Shown here: positions 17,138 through 25,814 of the stretch, piece after piece
Layout of the letters: every line of letters begins with the position of its first letter
Position numbering within the stretch: position 1 is the stretch's first letter
Origin: DASXUG01 sp036504995
GTDB lineage: Bacteria > Pseudomonadota > Gammaproteobacteria > Burkholderiales > Methylophilaceae
Direction: 5' to 3'
Assembly: GCA_036504995.1 (NCBI GenBank)
Contig: DASXUG010000009.1
Coordinates: 1 to 64,000, forward strand
DNA: 64,000 bases
Program-made: the position numbers and the translations under genes
The notes under the pieces: generated by a model
Databases searched by the model: none
Told to the model about the DNA's origin: nothing
Seen by the model: the letters and a program-made list of their open reading frames with translations, nothing else

Positions 17138-18679
17138 ATGACATTATTAAATAAATGGAAATCTTTACTGTTTAGTAAACAGAGCTTATTGATCTTAAAC
17201 GTCATACTTATTGGCATCATTCTAGGGTTTCTAGTGTTGCGCTCGGGGCAGCAAAAGAGTGAGGAAGAAACTGTAGATGCCAATTCCGTTGCGGACGAAC
17301 TTGCAGGTCACCAGCATCCAGGTCAAGCACCTGAACTTCCTAAAGGACCCCATGCAGGCAAGCTTTTTACCAAAAATGGCTATGGCATTGAGGTTCTGAT
17401 TTACCAACAGAATACTGCCCCTCAGTTCAGGATATATACCTATCGTGATGGTAAACCACTAGACCCTGATGCTTCACTCGTAAGTGTTGAAGTTGATAAG
17501 TTAGGGAGACCCACCCAAACCTTTCACTTTGTGAAAGAAGGTGATTACCTTAAAAGTGACGCGACAGTCGAAGAACCTCACTCTTTCAAAGCTAGAGTGG
17601 TTAGTGAATATGGCAATCAGACTTACCGCTTTAGTTACGAACAGATTGAAGGGCGCGTAACGATGACCGATCGTCAGTTGACCTTGAATGGGGTGGAGGT
17701 TCTGACTGCAGGGCCTGCACGCATCAAAAGCACTTTAGCTTTGTTGGGAGAAATTAAACTCAATGCTGAAAAAAGTGTGCATGTGGTGCCCAGGCTTGCG
17801 GGAATTGTTGAGTCAGTGACTGTCAATGCTGGGGATCAAGTACGTCAGGGACAGGTTCTAGCTGTCATTTCCAGTCAGAGTATTGCTGATCAGCGCAGTG
17901 ACCTGATGGCGGCGCAGAAACGTGCAGACCTAGCCAGAATCACCTATGAGCGCGAGAAAAAGCTTTGGGAAGATAAAATTTCAGCTGAGCAGGACTACCT
18001 TCAGGCTAGACAATTCTTACAGGAAGCCGAAATTGAATTGCAAAAAACACAACAAAAACTGCAATCAGTGGGTGCAGGACTAGGTGCAGGTAATCATCTG
18101 ACGCGTTATGAAATCAAATCACCTATCAATGGTGTCATTACCGACAAACAGGTCTCATTGGGTCAGGTGGTCACTGGAGATGAGAATATTTTTGTAGTGG
18201 CAGATCTGTCTACGGTATGGGCCGAAATGACGATTTATGCCAAGGACATCAATGCCGTCAAGATTGGTCAGAAAGTCACTGTTAAATCCAGCGCATTTGA
18301 AGCGCAGTCTGCTGGAACAATTGCCTATGTCGGTGCCTTGGTTGGGGATCAAACCCGTACGGCCATGGCAAGGGTGATATTGTCGAATCCAGATCGGACA
18401 TGGCGACCAGGATTGCCTGTCAATATTGAGTTGCAATCCGATGAGGTTGCTGTGCCATTGGCAGTCTCAGTCGAGGGTTTGCAAACGATAGATGAAAACA
18501 CAGTTGTTTTTGGCCGCTACGGAGAGAGCTTTGAGGTAAGACCTATCGAAATAGGACGACGAGACAATAAGTATGTTGAAGTATTACATGGGCTCAATTC
18601 AGGCGAGAAATATGCTGCGCAAAACAGCTATCTGGTCAAGGCTGAACTGGGTAAAGCCAGTGCCAGTCATGATGATTAA
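17138..18679 (+). CDS. czcB: Membrane fusion protein CzcB
   Basis: The periplasmic adaptor between CzcA and CzcC. The 513-residue protein has an N-terminal membrane anchor (about 17-34), then a His-containing linker (HQHPGQAPELP). A CzcB-specific N-terminal domain (about 65-170) and the HlyD barrel-sandwich with its helical hairpin and beta-barrel (about 200-490) follow. It ends in SHDD. A GGAGG ribosome binding site lies before the ATG. Spacing to czcA is 11 bases, so the three genes are one operon. The His-rich linker may collect zinc or cobalt. Confidence 0.92.
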   Translation: MTLLNKWKSLLFSKQSLLILNVILIGIILGFLVLRSGQQKSEEETVDANSVADELAGHQHPGQAPELPKGPHAGKLFTKNGYGIEVLIYQQNTAPQFRIYTYRDGKPLDPDASLVSVEVDKLGRPTQTFHFVKEGDYLKSDATVEEPHSFKARVVSEYGNQTYRFSYEQIEGRVTMTDRQLTLNGVEVLTAGPARIKSTLALLGEIKLNAEKSVHVVPRLAGIVESVTVNAGDQVRQGQVLAVISSQSIADQRSDLMAAQKRADLARITYEREKKLWEDKISAEQDYLQARQFLQEAEIELQKTQQKLQSVGAGLGAGNHLTRYEIKSPINGVITDKQVSLGQVVTGDENIFVVADLSTVWAEMTIYAKDINAVKIGQKVTVKSSAFEAQSAGTIAYVGALVGDQTRTAMARVILSNPDRTWRPGLPVNIELQSDEVAVPLAVSVEGLQTIDENTVVFGRYGESFEVRPIEIGRRDNKYVEVLHGLNSGEKYAAQNSYLVKAELGKASASHDD

Positions 18680-18690
18680 GGGGAGAGAAC

Positions 18691-21600
18691 ATGTTTGATC
18701 AACTTATTCAGTATTCGGTAAAACAACGCTGGCTCATTATTCTGATTGTCATTGGGATTGCTGTGCTAGGTATTTTTAGTTACCAGAAACTACCTATTGA
18801 TGCTGTCCCTGATATTACCAATGTTCAAGTGCAAATTAATACCTCAGCAGCAGGGTACTCACCTCTGGAAGCAGAACAGCGTATCACTTATCCAATAGAA
18901 ACTGCGATGGCAGGATTGCCAGGGCTTGAGGAAACAAGATCGCTTTCAAGATACGGGCTATCTCAGGTTACAGTGGTATTTAAGGAGCATACAGATATCT
19001 ATTTTGCCCGTCAGCTTGTAAATGAGCGTATTAGCCAGGCTAAAGAAAAGCTACCCGCTGGAGTGGTACCAGAAATGGGGCCAACTTCAACAGGCTTGGG
19101 AGAGATATATATGTGGACGGTAGAGGCTAAGCCTGGTGCGCTAAAAGCAGATGGCACGCCTTACAGCCCGATGGATCTTCGCGAAATACAGGACTGGATC
19201 ATTAAACCGCAGTTGCGAAACGTACCTGGCGTGAATGAAATCAATACGATTGGCGGCTATACCAAGCAATACCAAGTATCTCCTTATCCTGATCGACTCA
19301 TTGCACATGGACTGGCGCTGAACGATATTGTAGAGGCTTTAGAGCGCAACAATGCCAATATGGGTGCAGGTTATATTGAGAAATCAGGTGAGCAGTATTT
19401 GATTCGTGTGCCAGGGCAATTGAGTTCAATGAACGACATCAATAACATTGTGGTGTCTGTCAAATCTGAGGTGCCCATTCGCATTCGTGATATTGCAGAG
19501 GTCACATTTGGTAAGGAGCTGAGAAGTGGCGCCGCCAGCGAAAATGGTGAGGAAGTTGTTATTGGTACAGTCTTCATGCTGATTGGGGAGAATAGCCGTA
19601 CAGTATCAGCGGCTGTTGATCAGCGTCTTGAACAAATTAATAAGACGCTACCAACAGGGGTAATAGCAAAAACCGTCTATGACCGTACCATTTTGATCGA
19701 TAAAGCTATTCATACCGTTAAGAAGAATCTCACCGAAGGTGCATTGTTAGTAGTGGCTGTGCTATTTCTGTTTTTGGGAAACATTAGAGCGGCAGTGATT
19801 ACTATGCTCATTATTCCACTGGCGATGCTTTTCACGTTTACGGGAATGCTCACGGGCAAGGTAAGTGCCAATCTGATGAGCTTAGGTGCACTGGATTTTG
19901 GGATCATCATTGATGGTGCTGTGGTGATTGTCGAAAACTGCATGCGTAGGCTCGCACATACACAGAACCAGCTCGGACGGGAACTCACTCAAGAGGAGCG
20001 CTTCAACGAAGTGTTTACAGCTGCTGGCGAGGCTAGAAGGCCACTGATTTTTGGGCAGCTCATCATCATGGTGGTGTATTTGCCGATTTTCGCCTTGACT
20101 GGGGTGGAAGGGAAAATGTTCCATCCAATGGCATTCACCGTCGTTATTGCGCTGTTAGGTGCGATGCTGCTATCTGTGACCTTCATCCCCGCTGCGATTG
20201 CCATTTTCATTAAAGGGCGCATCACTGAAACTGAAAACCCTTTAATTGCAGTAGCTAAACGTGTTTACCATCCGATTTTTAGCTGGACTATGGGCAATAA
20301 GCCTTTGGTGCTAACGATTGCGTTTATTTCTGTGCTTCTGAGCGGGTTGATGGTGAGTAGAATGGGTAGTGAATTTATGCCTAACTTGAATGAAGGCGAT
20401 ATTTTATTACAAGCGATTCGAATCCCTGGCACCAGCTTAACGCAGTCGATAGAAATGCAGCGTGAAATTGAGCATACGGTCAAACAGTTTCCACAGGTTG
20501 AGAGAATCTTCTCCAAAATTGGTACTGCAGAAATTGCAAGTGATCCTATGCCGCCCAACATGACAGATAATTATGTGATGCTAAAACCATCTTCGGAATG
20601 GCCTGATCCCAAGCTTAGTAAGAGTGAGCTGATTGCTCGAATCAAGCAGGCTGTAGAAACCGTCCCTGGCAACAACTATGAGATTACGCAGCCAATCCAG
20701 ATGCGCTTTAACGAACTAATTTCTGGCGTGCGCAGCGATGTAGGCATCAAAATATTTGGTGATGATATGGATGTCATGAATCACGCTTCCGACAAGATAT
20801 CCTCTATTTTAGCGAGTATTTCTGGTGGTCAGGATGTGAAAGTTGAACAGACGACAGGTTTGCCTATCCTGACAGTTAAAATTGATCGCGAGAAAATTGC
20901 CAGACTAGGGGTGAATGTTGCCGATGTGCAGCAAGCAGTGTCTACTGCCATGAATGGTACGGAAGCTGGTGTGCTATTTCAGGGGGATCGTCGTTTTCAG
21001 ATCGTAGTGCGAATCCCAGAAGATTTACGGGTAGACATGAACGCTCTTAAACAATTACCTTTACGATTACCTATGTCAAGTGACAATGTCAGACCAGTCT
21101 ATTTGCAGCTAGGTGAGGTTGCCACGTTGGAATTAGCCCCTGGCCCTAACCAGTTTAGCCGTGAGAATGGTAAGCGCAGAGTGGTAGTGACAGCCAATGT
21201 GCGAGATCGTGACATCGGCTCTTATGTGGCGGAAGCCCAACGCCGTATCGAGCAGGAAGTCAAAATCCCTGCAGGATATTGGTTAACCTGGGGTGGTACA
21301 TTTGAACAACTGGAATCTGCCAGCAAAAGACTGGAAATAGTGGTTCCACTAGCCTTGCTTCTGGTTATGATGCTGTTATATGCAATGTTTGGTAACATCA
21401 AAGACGGTTTGATTGTTTTTACTGGCATTCCTTTTGCGCTTACTGGTGGAATCATCGCACTCTGGCTGCGAGACATTCCGTTATCGATTTCGGCAAGCAT
21501 AGGCTTTATTGCCTTATCTGGTGTGGCTGTGCTGAATGGACTTGTGATGATTAGTTTTATTAGAAACTTGCGCGATACAGGAATGCCTTTATTAGAAGCG

Positions 21601-21822
21601 ATAGAAACTGGCGCACTTACTCGGTTAAGGCCTATCTTGATGACTGCACTGGTTGCATCACTTGGGTTTATTCCGATGGCCATTGCAACTGGCACAGGGG
21701 CTGAAGTTCAGCGCCCACTAGCTACCGTAGTGATTGGCGGTATTCTGTCCTCAACCCTGTTAACCTTACTGGTTTTACCTCTCCTGTACCATCTCAGCTA
21801 TCGCAGCAAGCAACTGGTGTAG
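18691..21822 (+). CDS. czcA: Cobalt-zinc-cadmium RND pump CzcA
   Basis: The inner-membrane RND pump of the heavy-metal-efflux family, 1043 residues. The TM4 proton-relay motif DFGIIIDGAVVIVEN places Asp402, Asp408 and Glu415 at exactly the numbers of Cupriavidus CzcA. This is the HME1 signature for divalent Zn/Co/Cd. The methionine relay of CusA is not conserved, which separates it from the copper pump at 6601. It completes czcCBA and is followed by czcD in the same direction. Confidence 0.95.
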   Translation: MFDQLIQYSVKQRWLIILIVIGIAVLGIFSYQKLPIDAVPDITNVQVQINTSAAGYSPLEAEQRITYPIETAMAGLPGLEETRSLSRYGLSQVTVVFKEHTDIYFARQLVNERISQAKEKLPAGVVPEMGPTSTGLGEIYMWTVEAKPGALKADGTPYSPMDLREIQDWIIKPQLRNVPGVNEINTIGGYTKQYQVSPYPDRLIAHGLALNDIVEALERNNANMGAGYIEKSGEQYLIRVPGQLSSMNDINNIVVSVKSEVPIRIRDIAEVTFGKELRSGAASENGEEVVIGTVFMLIGENSRTVSAAVDQRLEQINKTLPTGVIAKTVYDRTILIDKAIHTVKKNLTEGALLVVAVLFLFLGNIRAAVITMLIIPLAMLFTFTGMLTGKVSANLMSLGALDFGIIIDGAVVIVENCMRRLAHTQNQLGRELTQEERFNEVFTAAGEARRPLIFGQLIIMVVYLPIFALTGVEGKMFHPMAFTVVIALLGAMLLSVTFIPAAIAIFIKGRITETENPLIAVAKRVYHPIFSWTMGNKPLVLTIAFISVLLSGLMVSRMGSEFMPNLNEGDILLQAIRIPGTSLTQSIEMQREIEHTVKQFPQVERIFSKIGTAEIASDPMPPNMTDNYVMLKPSSEWPDPKLSKSELIARIKQAVETVPGNNYEITQPIQMRFNELISGVRSDVGIKIFGDDMDVMNHASDKISSILASISGGQDVKVEQTTGLPILTVKIDREKIARLGVNVADVQQAVSTAMNGTEAGVLFQGDRRFQIVVRIPEDLRVDMNALKQLPLRLPMSSDNVRPVYLQLGEVATLELAPGPNQFSRENGKRRVVVTANVRDRDIGSYVAEAQRRIEQEVKIPAGYWLTWGGTFEQLESASKRLEIVVPLALLLVMMLLYAMFGNIKDGLIVFTGIPFALTGGIIALWLRDIPLSISASIGFIALSGVAVLNGLVMISFIRNLRDTGMPLLEAIETGALTRLRPILMTALVASLGFIPMAIATGTGAEVQRPLATVVIGGILSSTLLTLLVLPLLYHLSYRSKQLV

Positions 21823-21914
21823 TGAAGCTTAAATGGCGTGTTACTCTTTCTGGGTGACACGCCATTGATACAATACATACAACGTGTAATTCAGTTTTTT
21901 ATTAGGAGTCAACA

Positions 21915-22853
21915 ATGTCAGGATCACATTCACACAGCGAAGGAATTTCCAGCAATAAAATGTGGATAGCCACCGTGATTACCTTAGTTTTTTGCTTAGG
22001 CGAAGCGTTAGTAGGCTATAAGTCTAATAGTTTGTCTCTAATGGCCGATGCTGGCCATAACTTTGCGGATGCCTTGGCACTCGCGCTGTCTGCATTTGCA
22101 TTATGGATAGCTACCAAGCCCGCAGATAACAAACGTACCTTTGGCTATCATCGCGTGGGCATTCTCGCTGCGCTCGTTAATGCCGTAGGGTTGGTTGCGA
22201 TGGCAATTGCCATATTCTGGGAAGCCATACAGCGTTTGCAAACGCCAGAGCACGTGCAAAGTGGCCCGATGATATGGGTAGCATTACTTGCAATTGTGTT
22301 GAACTCGGGGATCGCTTGGTGGCTAGCCTCAGCAGCAAAAGAAGACCTGAATATCCGTAGTGCTTATTTACACATGCTGGGTGATGCGGCAGCTTCGTTA
22401 GGCGTAGTAATTGCAGGGATTGTCATTGCCTTCACAAGCCTGTTCATTGCTGACCCTATCGTTTCCATCATCTTTGCCTTACTTGTATTATGGAGCTCAT
22501 GGAGCATTTTTACTGAGTCTATTCAAATGCTCTTAGAAGGGATTCCAGTTGGCATGGAATTAAATAAAGTCGAATCAGCAATTCGCAATGTAAATGGGGT
22601 TCTTGACGTACATGACTTACATGTCTGGACGATCTCATCAGGCTTGATTGCTTGCAGTTGCCATGTTTTAGTCGCCGAGCAAAGTATCAGTGGCGGCCAA
22701 AAGATACTTGAAGAAGTAGCTCATATGTTGGAGCATGATTTCAAAATAAGTCATTCAACGATTCAAATTGAAGTGGAAGACTGTGGTGGGCATGACCATG
22801 CAAAATTAACTGCAGACGACCATGATCATAAGCATGACCATATTCATCATTAA
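21915..22853 (+). CDS. czcD: Cation diffusion facilitator CzcD
   Basis: A CDF-family Zn/Co/Cd-proton antiporter of the inner membrane, 312 residues with six TM segments. The metal site residues are seen in TM2 (ADAGHNFAD) and TM5 (HMLGDAAAS). The cytoplasmic dimerisation domain is present (about 215-290). Both ends are His-rich: SGSHSHSEG at the N-terminus and DHDHKHDHIHH at the C-terminus. It has a TAGGAG ribosome binding site. It supplies the periplasm with metal for CzcCBA to expel. It is the last recognised metal gene of the island. Confidence 0.94.
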   Translation: MSGSHSHSEGISSNKMWIATVITLVFCLGEALVGYKSNSLSLMADAGHNFADALALALSAFALWIATKPADNKRTFGYHRVGILAALVNAVGLVAMAIAIFWEAIQRLQTPEHVQSGPMIWVALLAIVLNSGIAWWLASAAKEDLNIRSAYLHMLGDAAASLGVVIAGIVIAFTSLFIADPIVSIIFALLVLWSSWSIFTESIQMLLEGIPVGMELNKVESAIRNVNGVLDVHDLHVWTISSGLIACSCHVLVAEQSISGGQKILEEVAHMLEHDFKISHSTIQIEVEDCGGHDHAKLTADDHDHKHDHIHH

Positions 22854-23065
22854 TTTAGCTAATGAACGCAAACTTAAACAAGTACCTTATTTGTATGCCT
22901 TTACCAACTTGTGCATTCCTTAAGGTATGAGATGTACGTCCGCTATGGGCCGAAACTTGCCCCATGAATGCTGAATTAAACTGATTCAAAGCTTCCATCG
23001 AAAAACCAATTTAGTTGGATTGTACTCATCCATTATTGGCCAGTGCTAGCTTCCTAAGAGACTTC

Positions 23066-23344
23066 TTACAACACTTCGGAAATTTCATTGCTGATGACTC
23101 TTTGCAGTTCAATTAAGTCTTTATCAGAATCTGTCTTCAAATACGCTAATGTTAGTATTGTTAATGGATGGACTCCCATCGCCTTAGCTAAAGTATCAAT
23201 TTTTTCAACAGAAGGTTTTTTCTTACCATTCTCAAGCACCGAGAGATAAGTTCTGCTAGAGATATCGCTAAAGTATTCTTGACTCAAGCCCTTGCTATTT
23301 CTTATGTCTTTTATAGCCAAGCCCAATGCTTTTTGTAATTCCAT
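23066..23344 (-). CDS. Small XRE-family regulator
   Basis: A 92-residue DNA-binding protein with a Cro/C1-type HTH (about 12-62, including LSQEYFSDISSRTYLSVLE) and a short C-terminal helix. It reads to the left and is divergent from the unknown gene at 23437. Its upstream region carries an inverted repeat next to its own start codon, which suggests autoregulation. Such small XRE proteins often control a neighbouring mobile or toxin-type gene. No direct evidence ties it to the metal genes. Confidence 0.85.
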   Translation of the reverse strand: MELQKALGLAIKDIRNSKGLSQEYFSDISSRTYLSVLENGKKKPSVEKIDTLAKAMGVHPLTILTLAYLKTDSDKDLIELQRVISNEISEVL

Positions 23345-23400
23345 GGAAGTCCCTTTATAAAGGACTTTATATAGCCAAATTGTGCTCTAAAGGACTATAA
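23345..23400. promoter_or_regulatory. Divergent control region with GGACTT repeats
   Basis: An inverted repeat AAGTCC (23347-23352) and GGACTT (23362-23367) with a nine-base centre lies three bases upstream of the XRE start codon. A further AAAGGACT copy is at 23389-23396. The position between two divergent genes suits an operator for the XRE protein. Confidence 0.5.
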
Positions 23401-23436
23401 TCTAAAGAGTACAATTGAGAGTCAGATGCTAAATAT

Positions 23437-23859
23437 ATGATCGAAACCATAGCTTCAGCTAAATTAGCGAGAAAAGGTATTAATAAGGGGCAAGTTCAAT
23501 CTTGGAGCTATGCATTTCTAGAGGAATGCCGGACATGGTTTTATGTTGATTGTTGGGATGATAGTACGCTTCCTCCAACTAAGTCAGTCATGGTGGGTAC
23601 ACCGCAAACCCTAAAATCATTGGCTGAACAAAATTTAAAAGGTGTACGGGGTGTATATGTCGTAACACCCCCTCATATTAATATGACAAATGAATGGAAA
23701 TTTCAGCCACTAGCGTCAATTTCAGTAGTACCTAATCAGATCAATGAATGCCAAATATTTATATATGAATTGCAAGATGGTACAAGATATGCGGACCTTA
23801 GAGTTGAGGATTTAACTGAGTTACACAGTGCAGAATTATTTTTAAAGATTTATGAATAA
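23437..23859 (+). CDS. Unknown 140-aa protein divergent from XRE regulator
   Basis: I do not recognise this family. The product is a soluble 140-residue protein without signal peptide. It is rich in aromatic residues and ends in acidic helices (RVEDLTELHSAELFLKIYE). Pairing with a divergent small XRE regulator over a repeat-bearing control region suggests a regulated two-gene unit. A toxin-antitoxin relation is possible but not shown. No good ribosome binding site is seen at the ATG at 23437. Confidence 0.6.
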   Translation: MIETIASAKLARKGINKGQVQSWSYAFLEECRTWFYVDCWDDSTLPPTKSVMVGTPQTLKSLAEQNLKGVRGVYVVTPPHINMTNEWKFQPLASISVVPNQINECQIFIYELQDGTRYADLRVEDLTELHSAELFLKIYE

Positions 23860-24255
23860 CGGTTCAATTTGATGAATTCATTTTTACAAAAGCATCCTTA
23901 ATTAAATCTCTATTGTATTGTTGTACGCTCACGTAAAATAATAGACAGCGAGGCAAAAAGTGCGAGTTTGTAGATATTTCTAGTATTTCAGATAGTTCTA
24001 AAACTTTAGCAATTGTCATGTTGCAAAATTTACTAGCTCAGACCAAGCATCTCAAAATAATAATCTACATACTCATTTACAATAAGCTAGTCACAATTTA
24101 ATGTGGAACTAAAAATAGTTGACACATTTTCTTACACATCCTTTAAATTCTTTACCCAATCGAACGAAAATAGTTTTAAAATGTCAATTAATGTGTAAAT
24201 TAGTTAAAAATTACAAATAAACTGTAACTCAGGATATAACTATTGGTGCAAAACA
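23860..24255. other. AT-rich intergenic gap before the unknown cassette
   Basis: About 396 bases with no supported gene, very AT-rich. It holds the inverted pair TTACACAT (24132-24139) and ATGTGTAA (24191-24198) and the candidate promoter listed separately. The pair could be an operator for the cassette downstream. Confidence 0.45.
24119..24147 (+). promoter_or_regulatory. Candidate promoter of the three-gene cassette
   Basis: A consensus TTGACA at 24119-24124 is followed after 17 bases by TTTAAA at 24142-24147. The TTACACAT half-site lies within the spacer. It is 108 bases before the first gene of the cassette. Confidence 0.4.
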
Positions 24256-25065
24256 ATGAATAGAAATGCTCTCGGAAGGCTCGAAAACGCCCCTTTAGCA
24301 TATGTGCTTGCTCAAGTGAGATTGCTTCCTGTGCTTGACTTGGACAAGCACATTCCAGCGATACACTCTGCTCTACGCTCCACTTACCCTAGATACCAAG
24401 CAATCCCACTACCTTTCATTCAAATAAGAAATGAACATGGGGGTGATGTTCCGCAACAGCCTATAAGATATGAGTTCGCGTCAGCTGAGAACACAGAGGG
24501 GTTAATTCTTCACTCAACCTCTATTGTGTTTCATGTCACCGCTTACACAACTTATGATGCCTTTCAGAAGCAGCTTGAGCATATACTCAGTATTGTCTCT
24601 GCTCAAGTACCTGATATATTTGTTGATCGTGTTGGTTTGCGTTACATTGATTATATTGTTCCTGAAGCACCTCATACACCCGAAGATTACATTTTTGATG
24701 AGTTACGTTGTATACCTAAGCTGAATTTGCAAGCAACTCCTGATTTTGGGATGACCTTCTCTCAATATCTCATGTCTGAAGGTGCGTTGGTTGTTAGGTA
24801 CGCTACAGGTCGTGGCGCCCCTGCGCTGCCACCAGACTTGATTGATATGTCCCTCGCTCCGTCAAGCATCATGTCACTTGCAGGGAGCGATCATGATCAG
24901 ACTGGTGTTTTAGATACAGATCGATTTATTGAGTTTACTGCTAACAATTTGAAGTTAGACGTTAATAAACTGATTACATATTTTGGTGAAATGCACGAAG
25001 ATTTATCTAAAGCTTTCAAATCAATTGTTACTGACGTCGCCCTCGAAATCTGGAACAGAAAGTAA
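24256..25065 (+). CDS. TIGR04255-family protein (first gene of unknown cassette)
   Basis: A 269-residue soluble protein. The opening (LENAPLAYVLAQVRLLPVLDL), a central DRVGLRYIDYI and an ending with an amphipathic helix (LSKAFKSIVTDVALEIW) agree with what I recall of the sporadically distributed TIGR04255 family, whose function is unknown. It is followed at nine bases by an HTH gene and then a third gene, all in one direction. The group sits between metal cargo and the recombinase module, where defence or maintenance genes are often carried. Family assignment is from memory of the motif; function is unknown. Confidence 0.7.
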   Translation: MNRNALGRLENAPLAYVLAQVRLLPVLDLDKHIPAIHSALRSTYPRYQAIPLPFIQIRNEHGGDVPQQPIRYEFASAENTEGLILHSTSIVFHVTAYTTYDAFQKQLEHILSIVSAQVPDIFVDRVGLRYIDYIVPEAPHTPEDYIFDELRCIPKLNLQATPDFGMTFSQYLMSEGALVVRYATGRGAPALPPDLIDMSLAPSSIMSLAGSDHDQTGVLDTDRFIEFTANNLKLDVNKLITYFGEMHEDLSKAFKSIVTDVALEIWNRK

Positions 25066-25074
25066 GAGTCTTTT

Positions 25075-25791
25075 ATGTATAACCTTGATTTGCCAATTGG
25101 CACTGGCTACAAATCCGTCAAAGTGGACAATGCCAAAGCTAGTAAAAAAAATCCCGATCAATTCGCCAGCTCCATTAAAAACATTGCAGCGTATGCTTTC
25201 GTTGGTTTTGTTGTTGCTGGCACGGGCGCTTCAACAAACCAGCAAAACTCAAATGCTCGCATGTCTTTACCCTCAAGTCCGCATACTGAGGTCATAAACG
25301 CAGAAAGATCGAGACGTCGAGATGGGGTCACACCATCAAGAAGTATTTTATTCATCAAATCCGCTTTTGGCATGACAATGATTCAACTTGCTCAAGCTCT
25401 ACAAGTTGAAAGACAAACTATTTACCAGTGGCTAGATGACAGTCAAATAGTCTCCATGCAGTCTCGAAACAAAGATCGTTTAAGTTTGCTATTTGATTAT
25501 GCTTCACAATGGAATAAATTAAGCTCATTACCTGCCTCTAAAGCTCTGGATACGTTTAACTTTTCAGGCTCGACGCTTTTAGACTTATTGTCTAGCGAAG
25601 CCTTAAATAATCGCTTAATTTTAGATTGCATGCAGTCACTTTCTGTTGAGTTGAATTCAAAACAACTTGCTAGAAGATCTACATCCATTTCTCAGAAACT
25701 TAAAGATAGAGGATTTTCTCCACCTCCTGACAGCGTCCTCATCTCTAATACTGGATTCAATGCCGATTCAGTAGCAGGGCTATTTGAATGA
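25075..25791 (+). CDS. HTH protein with hydrophobic N-terminal segment (second gene of cassette)
   Basis: A 238-residue protein I cannot place in a named family. A hydrophobic stretch at about 37-51 (IAAYAFVGFVVAGTG) is followed by a basic linker with ERSRRRDG. A clear helix-turn-helix lies at about 100-122 (MTMIQLAQALQVERQTIYQW). The C-terminal half is predicted helical. The hydrophobic segment is short for a TM helix but unusual in a DNA-binding protein. It starts nine bases after the TIGR04255-like gene and ends 23 bases before the third gene, so the three are probably co-transcribed. It could be the cassette regulator or a structural part of its activity. Confidence 0.65.
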   Translation: MYNLDLPIGTGYKSVKVDNAKASKKNPDQFASSIKNIAAYAFVGFVVAGTGASTNQQNSNARMSLPSSPHTEVINAERSRRRDGVTPSRSILFIKSAFGMTMIQLAQALQVERQTIYQWLDDSQIVSMQSRNKDRLSLLFDYASQWNKLSSLPASKALDTFNFSGSTLLDLLSSEALNNRLILDCMQSLSVELNSKQLARRSTSISQKLKDRGFSPPPDSVLISNTGFNADSVAGLFE

Positions 25792-25814
25792 CATTTATAC
25801 ATCAGTGAGCCAAT

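Noticed and set aside
23860..24255. CRISPR-like repeats in the AT-rich gap
   Set aside because: Only one inverted TTACACAT pair is present; no regularly spaced repeats occur there or elsewhere in the window.
24983..25297. Overlapping 104-codon frame across the end of the TIGR04255-like gene
   Set aside because: It overlaps two better genes in another frame and shows low-complexity Leu/Ser/Lys composition typical of a shadow frame.
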